A stretch of 64,000 nucleotides of DNA from Bacillota bacterium (GCA_023439545.1 JAEXNT010000041.1:18725-82724); one strand, 5' to 3'. Counted from the stretch's first letter, positions 50,941 to 60,983 are shown. Numbers and translations: made by a program. The notes: generated from the letters alone by a model not told the origin.

Positions 50941-51179
50941 GGTATGTACCTCCGTCGCTTTTATTTAAATATAATATAAACAAAATCAGTAATAGTAGTA
51001 AGTGTTGTTGATTCGGTGTATAACTCCTGTAACTCGCTTTTCATCAGCTTTTGGGGTGTTGATTCCTGTGTTGATAATTTTTCGGTTTCCTGAAGTTTTA
51101 TAAAACTTTCATCAGATATCTACACTCAATCCACAAGGATTTTATCCTCATATCAACAAAAGCTGGGGAAAATGCAAAA
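50941..51179. other. dnaA-dnaN intergenic region
   Basis: 239 bases, AT-rich, no gene. Box-like 9-mers such as TGTTGATAA near 51070 (one mismatch from a DnaA box) are present. A second origin part with DnaA-regulated dnaN expression is plausible, as bipartite origins occur in Firmicutes. Confidence 0.4.
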
Positions 51180-52514
51180 TCATTTTCCGGTTATGTTCCT
51201 TTTGAGTTCATCAACGGTACGCCTGGTCTCTGTATTATTCTGTATGTCCTCTTCTATTTTTTGTATTGCATGAATAACCGTAGTATGGTCCCTGCCGCCG
51301 AACTCATCGCCAATTTTGGGAAGGGAGATGCCCATTATGTCCCTGCAGAGAAACATAGCTATCTGTCTTGGATAGGAAATATTGCGATTTCTCTTTTGAG
51401 AAATGAATTCTTCAGGGCGAAGATCGAAATATCGTGATACTGACTCAATAATATGTGTTGCGTCTATGACTCTGGCATTGGATGCAGAAAGCAGCTCTTT
51501 CAGCGCTTCAGCACACAAATCGACCGATATTTCGGTTTCTGTAAGCGATGAGTATGCAATAACGCGGTTCAATGCTCCTTCAAGCTCACGTATGTTTGAA
51601 ACGACCTTGTCGGCTATGAAAACAAGTACATCGTCGGGAATGAACAGGTTTTCCATCTGGGCCTTTTTCTTGAGTATGGCGATCCTTGTCTCCAGATCGG
51701 GAGACTGTATATCAGCGGTAAGACCCCACTCGAACCTTGAGCGCAGTCTGTCCTCCAGAGTCGGGATATCCCTTGGCGGACGATCGCTCGAGATTATTAT
51801 CTGCTTGTCGGCCTCATAAAGGGCGTTGAAGGTATGGAAAAATTCCTCCTGGGTTCTTTCCTTTCCGCCTATAAATTGAATATCGTCTATCAGAAGTATG
51901 TCTATACTTCTGTATTTGGTACGGAATTCCTCATTCCGATCGTCTTTTATGGCATTAATCAGTTCGTTTGTAAATTTTTCCGAAGAGACGTAAAGTACCT
52001 TCGAACTGGGATTCTGGCTTAGTATGTAGTGACCGATGGCATGCATCAGATGGGTTTTGCCGAGACCGACGCCTCCATACAGGAACAATGGGTTGTAAGC
52101 TTTTGCCGGCGCCTCTGCAACAGCGACCGAGGCGGCATGGGCGAGCCTGTTTCCGTTTCCTATTACAAAGGTGTCGAAGGTATACTTTGGGTTGAGTATG
52201 GAGTTGACAATTTCATCGTTATTCGTGTTTTCTGTTGCTTCTGTGCGCTTTCCGGAAGTTTCCTGCGCCGGTACCGATATAACGATTGTATAGTCTTTTG
52301 ATGTTAGCTGCCTGACTGCATTTGAAATGAGTGTTATGTATCGCGATTCCAGTATGCCTTTGTTGAAGTCTGTCGGTACTCCAAGCTCTATTGTGTTTGA
52401 ATTGGCAGAAATGGGTTCGATAGTTCTGATCCAGGTGTTGTAGCTGATCTCTGTCAATTCGTTTTTCAACAGGTCCAGAACCCTGGGCCACAAACCGGAT
52501 ATCGGATTATTCAT
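51180..52514 (-). CDS. dnaA: Replication initiator DnaA
   Basis: 444 residues. Domain I (residues 1-80, LWPRVLDLLKNELTEISYNT), a variable linker, AAA+ domain with Walker A YGGVGLGKTHLMHAIG and Walker B IDILLIDDIQFIGGKERTQE. The C-terminal box-binding domain carries the signature GISLPKIGDEFGGRDHTTVI. DnaA boxes lie upstream at 52736 and 52766. Confidence 0.98.
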   Translation of the reverse strand: MNNPISGLWPRVLDLLKNELTEISYNTWIRTIEPISANSNTIELGVPTDFNKGILESRYITLISNAVRQLTSKDYTIVISVPAQETSGKRTEATENTNNDEIVNSILNPKYTFDTFVIGNGNRLAHAASVAVAEAPAKAYNPLFLYGGVGLGKTHLMHAIGHYILSQNPSSKVLYVSSEKFTNELINAIKDDRNEEFRTKYRSIDILLIDDIQFIGGKERTQEEFFHTFNALYEADKQIIISSDRPPRDIPTLEDRLRSRFEWGLTADIQSPDLETRIAILKKKAQMENLFIPDDVLVFIADKVVSNIRELEGALNRVIAYSSLTETEISVDLCAEALKELLSASNARVIDATHIIESVSRYFDLRPEEFISQKRNRNISYPRQIAMFLCRDIMGISLPKIGDEFGGRDHTTVIHAIQKIEEDIQNNTETRRTVDELKRNITGK

Positions 52515-52860
52515 GGTGCTTCCTCCAAAATGTTAGTTTAACCCTTCTTTTGCTTAAGACGGATGCCACGGAACGCATTGCACCCTGAAAAAAATTACAT
52601 AAGTTGCGTAAGCAAATTATGTATTTGAAAGAATCTGTTCTTCATTTGTCATTTGTCATTTATTTTGTATAAAGCCTTCAAGCATTAATAAATATATCAG
52701 ACTTCACAGAAATATTCAATTGAAAAAAGGACTACTTATCCACAATTAGGACGAAAAATCTTCAATTATCCACAGGCAAGCTCACAATATTCTGTGTATA
52801 AAAAAAGTGCTAGAAAATATTACTTCATTACTATAGTTGAAAAGTAAAATAGTTTCTTGA
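52515..52860. other. oriC: Chromosomal origin region (oriC)
   Basis: Gene-free stretch between divergent dnaA and rpmH. Two exact DnaA boxes TTATCCACA (52736-52744, 52766-52774), 30 bp apart on the same strand, flank AT-rich sequence. CATTTGT is repeated in tandem near 52650. Transcription on both sides points away from here. Fewer exact boxes than in Bacillus; diverged boxes such as TTGTGGAT-like copies may exist. Confidence 0.75.
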
Positions 52861-52886
52861 CATAGATTAAACTTTTATAATATAAT
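52857..52886 (+). promoter_or_regulatory. Promoter of rpmH-rnpA
   Basis: TTGACA (52857-52862), 18 bp, TATAAT (52881-52886). The start near 52893 gives a leader of about 118 nt before rpmH. Confidence 0.75.
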
Positions 52887-53010
52887 TGGTGTGCTGTCCC
52901 TTTAAAAGGGCGTATTCAAAGATAATGTTATAAAAATGGAATATGAGCAAATACTTAAATAAGGAAAACGCACGGACGCTTTTCTTCAGCAAGGAACGGG
53001 GGTGTTAACT

Positions 53011-53145
53011 GTGTTAAGGACATATCAGCCTAAGAAAAGACAGAGATCGAAGGAACATGGCTTTAGAAAGAGGATGAGTACTGCAAACGGCAGGAAAGTA
53101 CTGAGAAGACGCAGACTAAAGGGCAGGAAAGAGCTTTCAGCGTAA
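53011..53145 (+). CDS. rpmH: Ribosomal protein bL34
   Basis: 44 residues from GTG 53011 with GGAACGGGGG upstream: LRTYQPKKRQRSKEHGFRKR, then MSTANGRKVLRRRRLKGRKE. Full length and highly basic. First gene of the rightward block from the origin. Confidence 0.98.
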   Translation: MLRTYQPKKRQRSKEHGFRKRMSTANGRKVLRRRRLKGRKELSA

Positions 53146-53169
53146 GACCGCATAAAGTGTGGTCTTTTT
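53144..53169 (+). terminator. Attenuating terminator between rpmH and rnpA
   Basis: AAGACCGCA (53144-53152) / TGTGGTCTT (53158-53166) with TTTTT. It starts at the rpmH stop and would lower rnpA transcription relative to rpmH, a known arrangement. Confidence 0.75.
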
Positions 53170-53199
53170 CTTTAATTTTTAGTTTGCAATGAGGATTAA

Positions 53200-53565
53200 A
53201 TGAAAAAGACGGTACCGTTGAAGAAAAACTATGAATTCGTTCGTATATACAAGAAGGGTACATTCTTTCCGGGCAGGTACATCGTGATCTATGTGCTCAA
53301 AAATCGCTACGGTACCAACAGACTGGGTATTACAGCCAACAAAAAGGTTGGCAAGAGCGTTAGAAGGAATAGGGCGAAAAGATTGATCCGGGAAAGCTAT
53401 AGGTTCTATGAGGACTTTATATTCCCGGATCTGGACGTCGTGTTTGTTGCAAGAGGCGTAGATACTGAATATGGCCTTGCGGAAGTAAAAAAGGAAATGA
53501 AATTCCTTTTAAAGAAGGTCAAGGCCTTTGATCAGGAAAAATGGGATGGATTAAAAAACTCATGA
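53200..53565 (+). CDS. rnpA: Ribonuclease P protein component
   Basis: 121 residues. Helps the catalytic RNA remove tRNA 5' leaders. LKKNYEFVRIYKKGTFFPGR, then RLGITANKKVGKSVRRNRAK and RLIRESYR, the RNR signature R-x-x-x-K-R-x-x-R-E. The last 25 bases overlap yidD, so the two are coupled. Confidence 0.97.
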   Translation: MKKTVPLKKNYEFVRIYKKGTFFPGRYIVIYVLKNRYGTNRLGITANKKVGKSVRRNRAKRLIRESYRFYEDFIFPDLDVVFVARGVDTEYGLAEVKKEMKFLLKKVKAFDQEKWDGLKNS

Positions 53566-53762
53566 TCGGTCTGATACGCGTGTATCAGAAATATTTGTCC
53601 CCGCTTAAAGGAAGAAAAACCTGCAGGTTTTATCCGACCTGCTCACAATATGCCATCGACGCCCTTACAAAATATGGAGTTTTCAAGGGCAGCTGGCTGG
53701 CTTTAAAAAGATTGTCAAAATGCCATCCGTTTCATCCGGGAGGATATGATCCGGTGAAATAG
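53541..53762 (+). CDS. yidD: Membrane protein insertion efficiency factor YidD
   Basis: 73 residues: amphipathic N-terminus, then CRFYPTCSQYAIDALTKYG and CHPFHPGGYDPV, the family's conserved cysteine and HPGG motifs. It assists YidC, which is encoded next. Confidence 0.95.
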   Translation: MGWIKKLMIGLIRVYQKYLSPLKGRKTCRFYPTCSQYAIDALTKYGVFKGSWLALKRLSKCHPFHPGGYDPVK

Positions 53763-53796
53763 GTATTTAAGCTTATAAACAGAAGGGAAAATAATT

Positions 53797-54963
53797 ATGT
53801 GGGATTTGATTGCAGGCCCGCTCGGGAAGTTTCTTTTATTCATATATAATATAGCATTTCACAACTACGGTCTGGCGATAATCATATTCACCCTTATCGT
53901 AAGGCTTGCGCTCATGCCTCTAACTTTCAAGCAGTATCAATCGTCAGCCAAGATGCAGAAGCTTCAGCCCCAGATGGAGGAAATAAAGAAAAGGTACAAG
54001 GACGACAAGGAAAAGCTAAACCAGGAAATGATGAAGCTCTATCAGGAAAACAACTACAATCCTGCGAGCGGCTGTCTTCCGATGCTTATCCAGCTGCCGA
54101 TCATAATGTCGCTGTACTGGGTAATAATCCAGCCGTTGAAGTTCATGATGGGCAAGTCTGCCGATGCTATTAATAAAATAGTTGAGGTTGCAGCGAGCGG
54201 GCTCGGGAAAACCATGGAGCAGATGGGTACCCAGAAGGAACTTTCGGCGCTCAGCTATTTCAGTGATAATCCCGATAAACTGTCCCAGGTCTCACAATAC
54301 CTTAATAAAACCGAGCTTATAGATTTCAATAGTTTTCTTGGACTGCATCTGGGTGAGACTGCAACGTACAAGCCGGATATATTATTTGGACCTCAGGCGG
54401 GAATTTTTATACCGCTGTTCATTCTGGTTATAATTGCAACGATTGCTACTTATTTTTCAAGCAAGCTTGCAATGCCCAGCATGAACAATGCCAATTCCCA
54501 GAACGGCGCCATGGGCTGCACCAATAACTCCATGCTGCTGATGGGGCCTGTCATGACGCTGATGTTCTCGTTTACGCTTCCTGCCGGCGTTATACTTTAC
54601 TGGATGGCGGGTTATGTGGTGGCAATACTACAGCAGCTTTACGTAAATAAGCATATATTGAAGAAAAATCAGAAGCCGGAACAGGCTGCAATAGAAGGCA
54701 AGAAGAAGGCCAACGGCGGAACTGCCGCTATCGGGTCCGGCGAATCGAATGCGGCGCAGGTAACAGACGGCTCCGCGGAAAACGGCTCTGCCGCTGTAAC
54801 GGCTGAAGGAACCGAAGCGGGCGATAATTCAGGAGACGCAGCAAAAGATTCCGGCAGCGGTAAACAGAATACCGAAGCGAGAAAACCCGTTAATAAATCC
54901 GGTACGACAAGTAGTAACAGTAAATACAACGGGAAGAATAAAAAGGGCGGCAAGAAAAAATAG
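53797..54963 (+). CDS. yidC: Membrane protein insertase YidC/SpoIIIJ
   Basis: 388 residues. Five membrane helices; the hydrophilic-groove arginine is in LIVRLALMPLTFKQYQS, followed by a cytoplasmic coiled hairpin (MQKLQPQMEEIKKRYKDDKE). There is no lipoprotein signal, unlike the Bacillus homologue. An unusually large loop (residues about 115-200) follows helix 2. The last 95 residues are low-complexity Ala/Gly/Glu/Lys and end in a KNKKGGKKK ribosome-binding-type tail. Confidence 0.95.
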   Translation: MWDLIAGPLGKFLLFIYNIAFHNYGLAIIIFTLIVRLALMPLTFKQYQSSAKMQKLQPQMEEIKKRYKDDKEKLNQEMMKLYQENNYNPASGCLPMLIQLPIIMSLYWVIIQPLKFMMGKSADAINKIVEVAASGLGKTMEQMGTQKELSALSYFSDNPDKLSQVSQYLNKTELIDFNSFLGLHLGETATYKPDILFGPQAGIFIPLFILVIIATIATYFSSKLAMPSMNNANSQNGAMGCTNNSMLLMGPVMTLMFSFTLPAGVILYWMAGYVVAILQQLYVNKHILKKNQKPEQAAIEGKKKANGGTAAIGSGESNAAQVTDGSAENGSAAVTAEGTEAGDNSGDAAKDSGSGKQNTEARKPVNKSGTTSSNSKYNGKNKKGGKKK

Positions 54964-55015
54964 TTTGATTCACTGACTCATGATATTATAGAGCTGAAGG
55001 AGGCTGACTATATAG

Positions 55016-55657
55016 ATGGGAGAGATCGTAGAGAAGACCGCTAAAACGGTGCAGGAAGCTATAAACATTGCATTGGAAGAGCTCGGGGCGCAACGTGAGG
55101 ATGTTGAGATAAATATAATAGAGGAAGGCGCAAAGGGCTTGTTCGGAATAGGCGGTAAGAACGCCCGCGTGCAGGTAAGGCTCAAGGGCTCCGGCCGCGA
55201 GGACGGTGTGGAATTTCTACGCAGCGTTTTTGATAAAATGCATGTTTCAGTAGACATCAATAAAACCGAGGATGATGAATCGATCCTTCTCAAGGTAACG
55301 GGCAAGGACAGCGGCATCATCATAGGAAGGCGCGGAGAGACGCTCGACGCATTGCAGTATCTTACAAGCCTGGTCGTCAATAAAAAGAATGATTCGTACA
55401 AGAGAGTGACAATAGACATAGAAAACTACAGGCAAAAGAGAGAAGAAACCCTCGTGAAACTCGCCGACAGGCTTGCGGACAGGGTCGTACGATATCGCAG
55501 GAACGTTACGCTCGAGCCGATGAATCCTTACGAAAGAAGGATCATCCACTCTACCCTTCAGAACAATGATTATGTCGAGACATACAGCGTTGGTGAAGAG
55601 CCGAACAGGAAGGTAGTTATCACCCTGAAGCAGGGAGCGGGCTCAAAAAGACAGTAA
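55016..55657 (+). CDS. jag: RNA-binding protein Jag/KhpB (SpoIIIJ-associated)
   Basis: 213 residues. Jag-N (VEKTAKTVQEAINIALEELG, residues 4-50), KH domain (ESILLKVTGKDSGIIIGRRG with the GxxG loop IIGRRGET) and C-terminal R3H domain (LEPMNPYERRIIHSTLQNND). Partners KhpA and affects cell elongation in relatives. GGAGG upstream; 52 bases after yidC. Confidence 0.96.
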   Translation: MGEIVEKTAKTVQEAINIALEELGAQREDVEINIIEEGAKGLFGIGGKNARVQVRLKGSGREDGVEFLRSVFDKMHVSVDINKTEDDESILLKVTGKDSGIIIGRRGETLDALQYLTSLVVNKKNDSYKRVTIDIENYRQKREETLVKLADRLADRVVRYRRNVTLEPMNPYERRIIHSTLQNNDYVETYSVGEEPNRKVVITLKQGAGSKRQ

Positions 55658-55691
55658 GCTTAACTATAGAGCAGAATAAAACAAAACGGCG

Positions 55692-55718
55692 GAGGACAAT
55701 TTAAAATTGTCCTCTTTT
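55692..55718 (+). terminator. Terminator of the rpmH-jag block
   Basis: GAGGACAATTT and AAATTGTCCTC (55692-55714), 11-bp arms, then TTTT. Confidence 0.75.
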
Positions 55719-55770
55719 AAATTGTAACACTTTGAAAGCAAATAAGAAATGAAGTGTTTCAAAACACCAG

Positions 55771-55800
55771 TTGAGATTCGATCTAGATATATGATATAAC
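55771..55800 (+). promoter_or_regulatory. Promoter of mnmE
   Basis: TTGAGA (55771-55776), 18 bp, TATAAC (55795-55800). Confidence 0.55.
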
Positions 55801-55849
55801 AAAATATTGGATCGCAAGATTTTGATAAAAACAGGGAATGAGGCGTACG

Positions 55850-57289
55850 ATGCAGGACGGCAGCAGTCACGCAGGTTGTGTTGAGACAGGAAACATCGAT
55901 ATTTTTGGAAATGATACGATTGCCGCGATATCCACTCCCTTTGGCACCGGAGGAATAGGTATCGTCAGGGTCAGCGGACCGGCCGCGCTCGAAATTGCGG
56001 CGCGCATTTTCAGGAGCAAAAGACAATTCTGTGAGATAGGCAGCCATACCGTGACGCATGGCAAAATTGTCGATCCGGCGGACGGACGTATATTGGACGA
56101 TGTTTTAGTGATAAAGATGAAAGCTCCTAATACATTTACCGCGGAAGACACCGTTGAGATAAGCTGTCACGGCGGCATAGTAGTATTGAAAAGCGTTCTG
56201 TCGCTGGTGCTGCGCCAGGGTGCGCGTGCTGCGGGACCCGGCGAATTCACCAGGCGCGCGTTTATCAACGGAAAGATGGACCTGGCCCAGGCGGAAGCCG
56301 TTATAGACCTCATCAATTCCAAGACCGACGAGGGTTCGAGAGCGGCCGCGGATCAGCTTGAAGGCAGGCTTTCCGCGAGGATCTCGAGCGCACGTAAAAA
56401 GCTGATTGCACTTATCGCTCATATCGAAGCGGTGCTGGAATACCCTGAGTATGATATAGAAGAGCTGACTGCCGAAAAAATACAAGAAGAAGTAAAAACG
56501 GTAAAAAAGGAGCTCGCCGGAATAGCCGCGGGTTATGACAGGGGAAGGCTTATCAGGGAGGGTCTGACCGCAGCGATAGTCGGTAAACCGAACGCCGGCA
56601 AGTCGTCGCTGATGAATGCACTTTCGGGAGGCGAACGCGCTATCGTTACCGATGTGCCCGGGACGACCAGGGATGTAATAGAGGAGTATATAAATGTTAA
56701 TGGAATACCCGTCAGGCTCCTTGATACTGCGGGTATCCGCACCACCTCGGATCCGGTTGAATCGATAGGCGTGGAAAGAGCGAAAAATGCAGCGTCCAGT
56801 GCAGACCTTGTCATAGTCGTACTGGACGCCCAGACAGGAATACTGCCAGAGGATAAGGAAATTATCCGATCGGTGGGAATGAAAAAAAGAATCATAATAA
56901 TAAATAAGACCGATATATCAGAAGACAGAAGTATTGTGGAAATGAAGCGGCAGCTCGCGACTTTAGGGGAGATTCCCGTCATCATTGCATCGATGCTGGA
57001 TGGTACAGGCCTCGATGAACTTTTCGAAGGGATCAGCGGATTGTTCCTGGAGGGCGCAATCGAACAGAACAATGAGGTACTGGTCACAAATGCGCGTCAC
57101 AAACAGCTTCTCGACACTGCGATAAAATCCCTCGACGCGGCTGAAAACGCACATACAGGCGGACTACCTCTCGATTTTGTTACAATAGATATTAAGGAAT
57201 GCGCGGATGCGCTCGGACAGATAACCGGCGAATCCGTAAGTGAAGATGTTTTGCAAGAGATATTTTCACGCTTTTGCATCGGAAAGTGA
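55850..57289 (+). CDS. mnmE: tRNA modification GTPase MnmE
   Basis: 479 residues from ATG 55850, six bases after GAGG; an in-frame ATG at 55838 is an alternative. Makes the cmnm5 group at U34 of tRNA with MnmG. N-terminal folate-binding domain (DTIAAISTPFGTGGIGIVRV), helical domain with an inserted G domain: G1 GKPNAGKSS, G3 DTAGIR, G4 NKTD. It ends FSRFCIGK, with the catalytic cysteine of the C-terminal CIGK. Confidence 0.97.
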   Translation: MQDGSSHAGCVETGNIDIFGNDTIAAISTPFGTGGIGIVRVSGPAALEIAARIFRSKRQFCEIGSHTVTHGKIVDPADGRILDDVLVIKMKAPNTFTAEDTVEISCHGGIVVLKSVLSLVLRQGARAAGPGEFTRRAFINGKMDLAQAEAVIDLINSKTDEGSRAAADQLEGRLSARISSARKKLIALIAHIEAVLEYPEYDIEELTAEKIQEEVKTVKKELAGIAAGYDRGRLIREGLTAAIVGKPNAGKSSLMNALSGGERAIVTDVPGTTRDVIEEYINVNGIPVRLLDTAGIRTTSDPVESIGVERAKNAASSADLVIVVLDAQTGILPEDKEIIRSVGMKKRIIIINKTDISEDRSIVEMKRQLATLGEIPVIIASMLDGTGLDELFEGISGLFLEGAIEQNNEVLVTNARHKQLLDTAIKSLDAAENAHTGGLPLDFVTIDIKECADALGQITGESVSEDVLQEIFSRFCIGK

Positions 57290-57300
57290 TTGGAGGAAAC

Positions 57301-59208
57301 ATGAACTACATTGCGGGGGAATTCGACATAGCCGTGGTCGGGGCGGGACATGCCGGCTGCGAAGCGGCCCTGGCGGCGGCCAGACTTGGAATGAAAACGG
57401 TCGTTTTTGCAATAAATCTGGACAGCATCGCCAACATGCCTTGCAATCCCAGTGTCGGGGGTACCGGTAAGGGGCATCTGGTGAGGGAGCTCGATGCTCT
57501 CGGGGGAGAAATGGGCAAATGCACCGACAAGACGCTGATACAATGCAAGATATTGAATTCGGCAAAGGGACCTGCTGTTTATTCTCTCAGGGCTCAGGTG
57601 GATCGCAGGCGCTACCAGATGGAAATGAAAAATACGCTTGAGAATCAGGAGAACCTTTATATAAAGCAAGGCGAGATAGTAGAGCTTCTGACAGGCGAGG
57701 CGAACCGCGTAACAGGCGTAAAAACGCATACCGGCGCAATATATCGTTGCCGGGCCGTTATCCTGACTACCGGCACCTACCTGAAAGGAAAGATAATCAT
57801 CGGTGATGTAAGCTACAGCGGTGGTCCGGATGGCTTGTTTCCTGCAAACAGGCTGTCGGACAGCCTAAGGGAGAAGGGCATCGAACTGATGAGGTTCAAG
57901 ACCGGCACGCCGGCAAGGCTAAACAGAAAGACACTGGATTTTTCAAAGATGTCCGAACAGCCCGGGGATGAGGTTATCGTACCGTTTTCATTCGAAAATG
58001 AAGGGATCGAGCGTGAGCAGGTCTCATGCTGGCTCACTTATACCAATAAAAACACGCATGAGATAATTCGTGCCAACCTGCACAGATCGCCTCTTTTCGG
58101 AGGTATGATCGAAGGCGTCGGCCCCAGATATTGCCCGTCTATAGAGGACAAGGTGGTGCGGTTTGCGGACAAGGAGCAGCATCAGGTGTTTGTCGAACCA
58201 ATGGGACTCGGAACACAGGAAATGTATCTCCAGGGCATGTCGAGCAGCATGCCCGAGGATGTGCAGCTCGAAATGATCAAAACGCTTCCCGGTCTGGAAA
58301 ACGCTCATGTTCAAAGGAGCGCTTATGCCATCGAATATGACTGCATAGACCCGACCCAGCTCAAACTCAGTCTGGAGTTCAGGAATGTGGACGGACTTTT
58401 TTCAGCCGGGCAGATCAACGGCAGTTCGGGGTACGAAGAGGCAGCCGCACAGGGTGTCATTGCAGGCATCAACGCGGCACAGAAGCTGAAAGGCAATCTG
58501 CCGCTGATACTGGACAGGTCGGATGCATACATAGGGGTTTTGATAGACGACCTCGTAACGAAGGGAACCGCCGAACCATACAGGATCATGACTTCGCGTT
58601 CGGAATACAGGCTCCTGCTGAGACAGGATAACGCTGACCTGAGGCTCACGCCGAAGGGCTATGAAGCCGGCCTGATAAACCGGGAGAGATACGACAGGTT
58701 CATTCAAAAGAAGACCATGATAGAGGAAGAGGTCGGGCGGCTGAAAAATACCTATCTGCCACCTTCAGAAGAGGTTAACTCCTTCCTCGGATCGATGGAC
58801 AGCACGCTTATAAAAGCAGGAATAAGTCTGGCCGAGCTGCTGAGACGTCCGGAACTGACTTATGACTCGCTGGAGGCAGTGGATAAGGAACGCCCCGAAA
58901 GCCTGAAATCCGGCGGATCGAAAAAGTATAACGCGACCGCGCAGCAGGTAGAGATCACTATAAAATACGAAGGCTATATCAAAAGACAGCTCATGCAGGT
59001 CGAGCAGTATAGAAAGCTCGAAAGGAAGCAGATACCGGAGGATATCGATTACAGTGATATCCACGGACTCCGGATCGAAGCTAGACAGAAGCTTACGAAG
59101 CTGAAGCCCGCATCGGTAGGTCAGGCGTCGCGCATTTCGGGAGTTTCGCCGGCGGATATATCGGTGCTGTTGGTATACCTCAGCGCAAAAGGCGGCAACT
59201 ACCGGTAA
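57301..59208 (+). CDS. mnmG: tRNA uridine-34 modification enzyme MnmG (GidA)
   Basis: 635 residues from ATG 57301, seven bases after GGAGG; the frame is open from 57274. FAD site IAVVGAGHAGCEAALAAARL, conserved GGTGKGHLVRELDALGGEMG (reading SVGGTGKG), C-terminal helical domain that docks MnmE. Eleven bases after mnmE. Confidence 0.97.
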   Translation: MNYIAGEFDIAVVGAGHAGCEAALAAARLGMKTVVFAINLDSIANMPCNPSVGGTGKGHLVRELDALGGEMGKCTDKTLIQCKILNSAKGPAVYSLRAQVDRRRYQMEMKNTLENQENLYIKQGEIVELLTGEANRVTGVKTHTGAIYRCRAVILTTGTYLKGKIIIGDVSYSGGPDGLFPANRLSDSLREKGIELMRFKTGTPARLNRKTLDFSKMSEQPGDEVIVPFSFENEGIEREQVSCWLTYTNKNTHEIIRANLHRSPLFGGMIEGVGPRYCPSIEDKVVRFADKEQHQVFVEPMGLGTQEMYLQGMSSSMPEDVQLEMIKTLPGLENAHVQRSAYAIEYDCIDPTQLKLSLEFRNVDGLFSAGQINGSSGYEEAAAQGVIAGINAAQKLKGNLPLILDRSDAYIGVLIDDLVTKGTAEPYRIMTSRSEYRLLLRQDNADLRLTPKGYEAGLINRERYDRFIQKKTMIEEEVGRLKNTYLPPSEEVNSFLGSMDSTLIKAGISLAELLRRPELTYDSLEAVDKERPESLKSGGSKKYNATAQQVEITIKYEGYIKRQLMQVEQYRKLERKQIPEDIDYSDIHGLRIEARQKLTKLKPASVGQASRISGVSPADISVLLVYLSAKGGNYR

Positions 59209-59233
59209 TCATACAAGGAAGGTGCATGGATAA

Positions 59234-59947
59234 ATGGAACAGCCGATCGAACAACTCCTGATGGAGGGCGCCGGAAAATTCGGTGTCAGTCTTGACAACG
59301 CCATGGTAATGGCATTGCTGCAGTATAAAAGAATACTGCTCGAATGGAATGAAAAAATGAACCTGACCGCAATAGAAGAGGAAAGGGATTTCATTATAAA
59401 GCATTTTGTGGATTCATTGAGCATCATGCCCTTCGTGAAGGACGGGCAAAGCCTCATAGATGTAGGTACGGGCGCAGGATTTCCAGGGCTGCCTTTAAAA
59501 ATAGCAAACCCCTCTTTAAAAATAGTTTTATTGGATTCCCTTGAAAAACGGATAGGATTTCTGAATGCCGCCATAGCTGAACTGCAGCTGACCGGGATAC
59601 GTGCAGTCCACTCAAGAGCGGAGGATGCGGGGATGTCGGCGGAATTCAGGGAAAAGACTGATGTCGCCGTAGCGCGGGCGGTCGCTTCACTTCCCGTCCT
59701 GCTTGAATATTGCCTGCCGCTGGTCAAAACAGGCGGAATATTCATTGCAATGAAGGCCGGCAGCGAGGAGGCCGGTGCTTCAGGCAAGGCTCTTGACATC
59801 CTGGGAGGCAGGATTGAGGAGATCAAAGAGTTCATTCTCCCCGGCAGCGATATGAAAAGGAGTATCATCGTCGTAAGAAAATTACGACAAATACCGACAA
59901 AATATCCCAGGAAAGCGGGAAAACCGTCAAAAGAACCGTTGATTTGA
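59234..59947 (+). CDS. rsmG: 16S rRNA (guanine-527-N7) methyltransferase
   Basis: 237 residues. SAM-binding core LIDVGTGAGFPGLPLKIANP and the downstream VARAVASLPVLLEYCLPLVK. Methylates G527 of 16S rRNA; loss gives low-level streptomycin resistance in other bacteria. The last residues are basic (KYPRKAGKPSKEP), as usual. Confidence 0.96.
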   Translation: MEQPIEQLLMEGAGKFGVSLDNAMVMALLQYKRILLEWNEKMNLTAIEEERDFIIKHFVDSLSIMPFVKDGQSLIDVGTGAGFPGLPLKIANPSLKIVLLDSLEKRIGFLNAAIAELQLTGIRAVHSRAEDAGMSAEFREKTDVAVARAVASLPVLLEYCLPLVKTGGIFIAMKAGSEEAGASGKALDILGGRIEEIKEFILPGSDMKRSIIVVRKLRQIPTKYPRKAGKPSKEPLI

Positions 59948-60129
59948 GTAAAGTAATACACTAATTTATATTAAAAGCACGAACGATTCCAGTCATATAA
60001 AAAAGGAAATTAAAAAAGGTCCGGCGAATAATTACCCGTATAACATAAGGAAATATATGTAAATATACGTGGGTTATGTACCGCCGCGCTTGCATATGGT
60101 ACGGGCCCGGAGGAAAAGGATGGTGCTGT

Positions 60130-60966
60130 ATGCTTGAGAATAAACTTCAGTTCTCAAAACATGAAAAGAAGGACGACATCAAAAACATCTCTTATCTAAG
60201 TATCGATTCAGTAAGGCCAAATCCATACCAGCCAAGAAAACAATTCTCGAAAGGCTCGCTTGAGGAATTACGGGAATCAATCCAGCAGTATGGAGTAATT
60301 CAACCGATCAACGTAAGAAAAATTTCGAACAACAATTACGAGCTCGTTGCGGGGGAAAGAAGACTGCGTGCTGCTATAATGGCGGGTTTGAAGGAAATCC
60401 CGGCTATCATCATCAATGTTAACGATAATGATTCCGCGGTCATGGCGCTGATAGAAAACCTCCAGAGAGAGGATCTCAGCTACATGGACGAAGCCGAAGG
60501 GTACAACAATCTCATAAACGAACACGGTTTCACGCAGGAGGAACTCGCGCAGAAAATCGGCAAAAGCCAGTCTACGGTGGCTAACAAAATAAGGCTTCTG
60601 AAGCTTTCACCGCTGGTTAAGAAGATCCTTGCGGACAACAGCCTTACCGAAAGACATGCAAGAGCGCTTCTGAAGCTTCATGACGAACAGCTGCAGCTCA
60701 AGGTGCTCAAACATGTGTGTGAAAGGGGTCTTAACGTGAAAAAGACGGAAGAGCTTGTGGAAAAGGTTATCGATAAATGCCTGAATCAGGATAAGGACAA
60801 GCCTTCCGAGAAAAAATTCACAAGAACGATCAAGGATATCAGGATATTCGTAAATACGATCCGTCAGGCGATAGATCTAATGAAGAAATCCGGCGTCAAT
60901 GCAAAAGCTGCCCAGATCGACCGGGGCGAATATATCGAATTTATAGTAAGGGTACCAAAAGCTTAG
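60130..60966 (+). CDS. noc: ParB-family nucleoid occlusion protein (Noc)
   Basis: 278 residues from ATG 60130 (AAGGATGG before); the frame is open to 60076. ParB/Noc N-terminus (YLSIDSVRPNPYQPRKQFSK), CTPase box LVAGERRLRAAIMAGLKEIP, helix-turn-helix FTQEELAQKIGKSQSTVANK. The N-terminus lacks the ParA-activating tip of ParB and instead has basic-hydrophobic residues (MLENKLQFSKHEKK) like the membrane-binding helix of Noc. The gene order rsmG-noc supports the call. I found no Noc-binding palindrome in the window. Confidence 0.88.
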   Translation: MLENKLQFSKHEKKDDIKNISYLSIDSVRPNPYQPRKQFSKGSLEELRESIQQYGVIQPINVRKISNNNYELVAGERRLRAAIMAGLKEIPAIIINVNDNDSAVMALIENLQREDLSYMDEAEGYNNLINEHGFTQEELAQKIGKSQSTVANKIRLLKLSPLVKKILADNSLTERHARALLKLHDEQLQLKVLKHVCERGLNVKKTEELVEKVIDKCLNQDKDKPSEKKFTRTIKDIRIFVNTIRQAIDLMKKSGVNAKAAQIDRGEYIEFIVRVPKA

Positions 60967-60983
60967 TTTTTGAAATTCGGCTG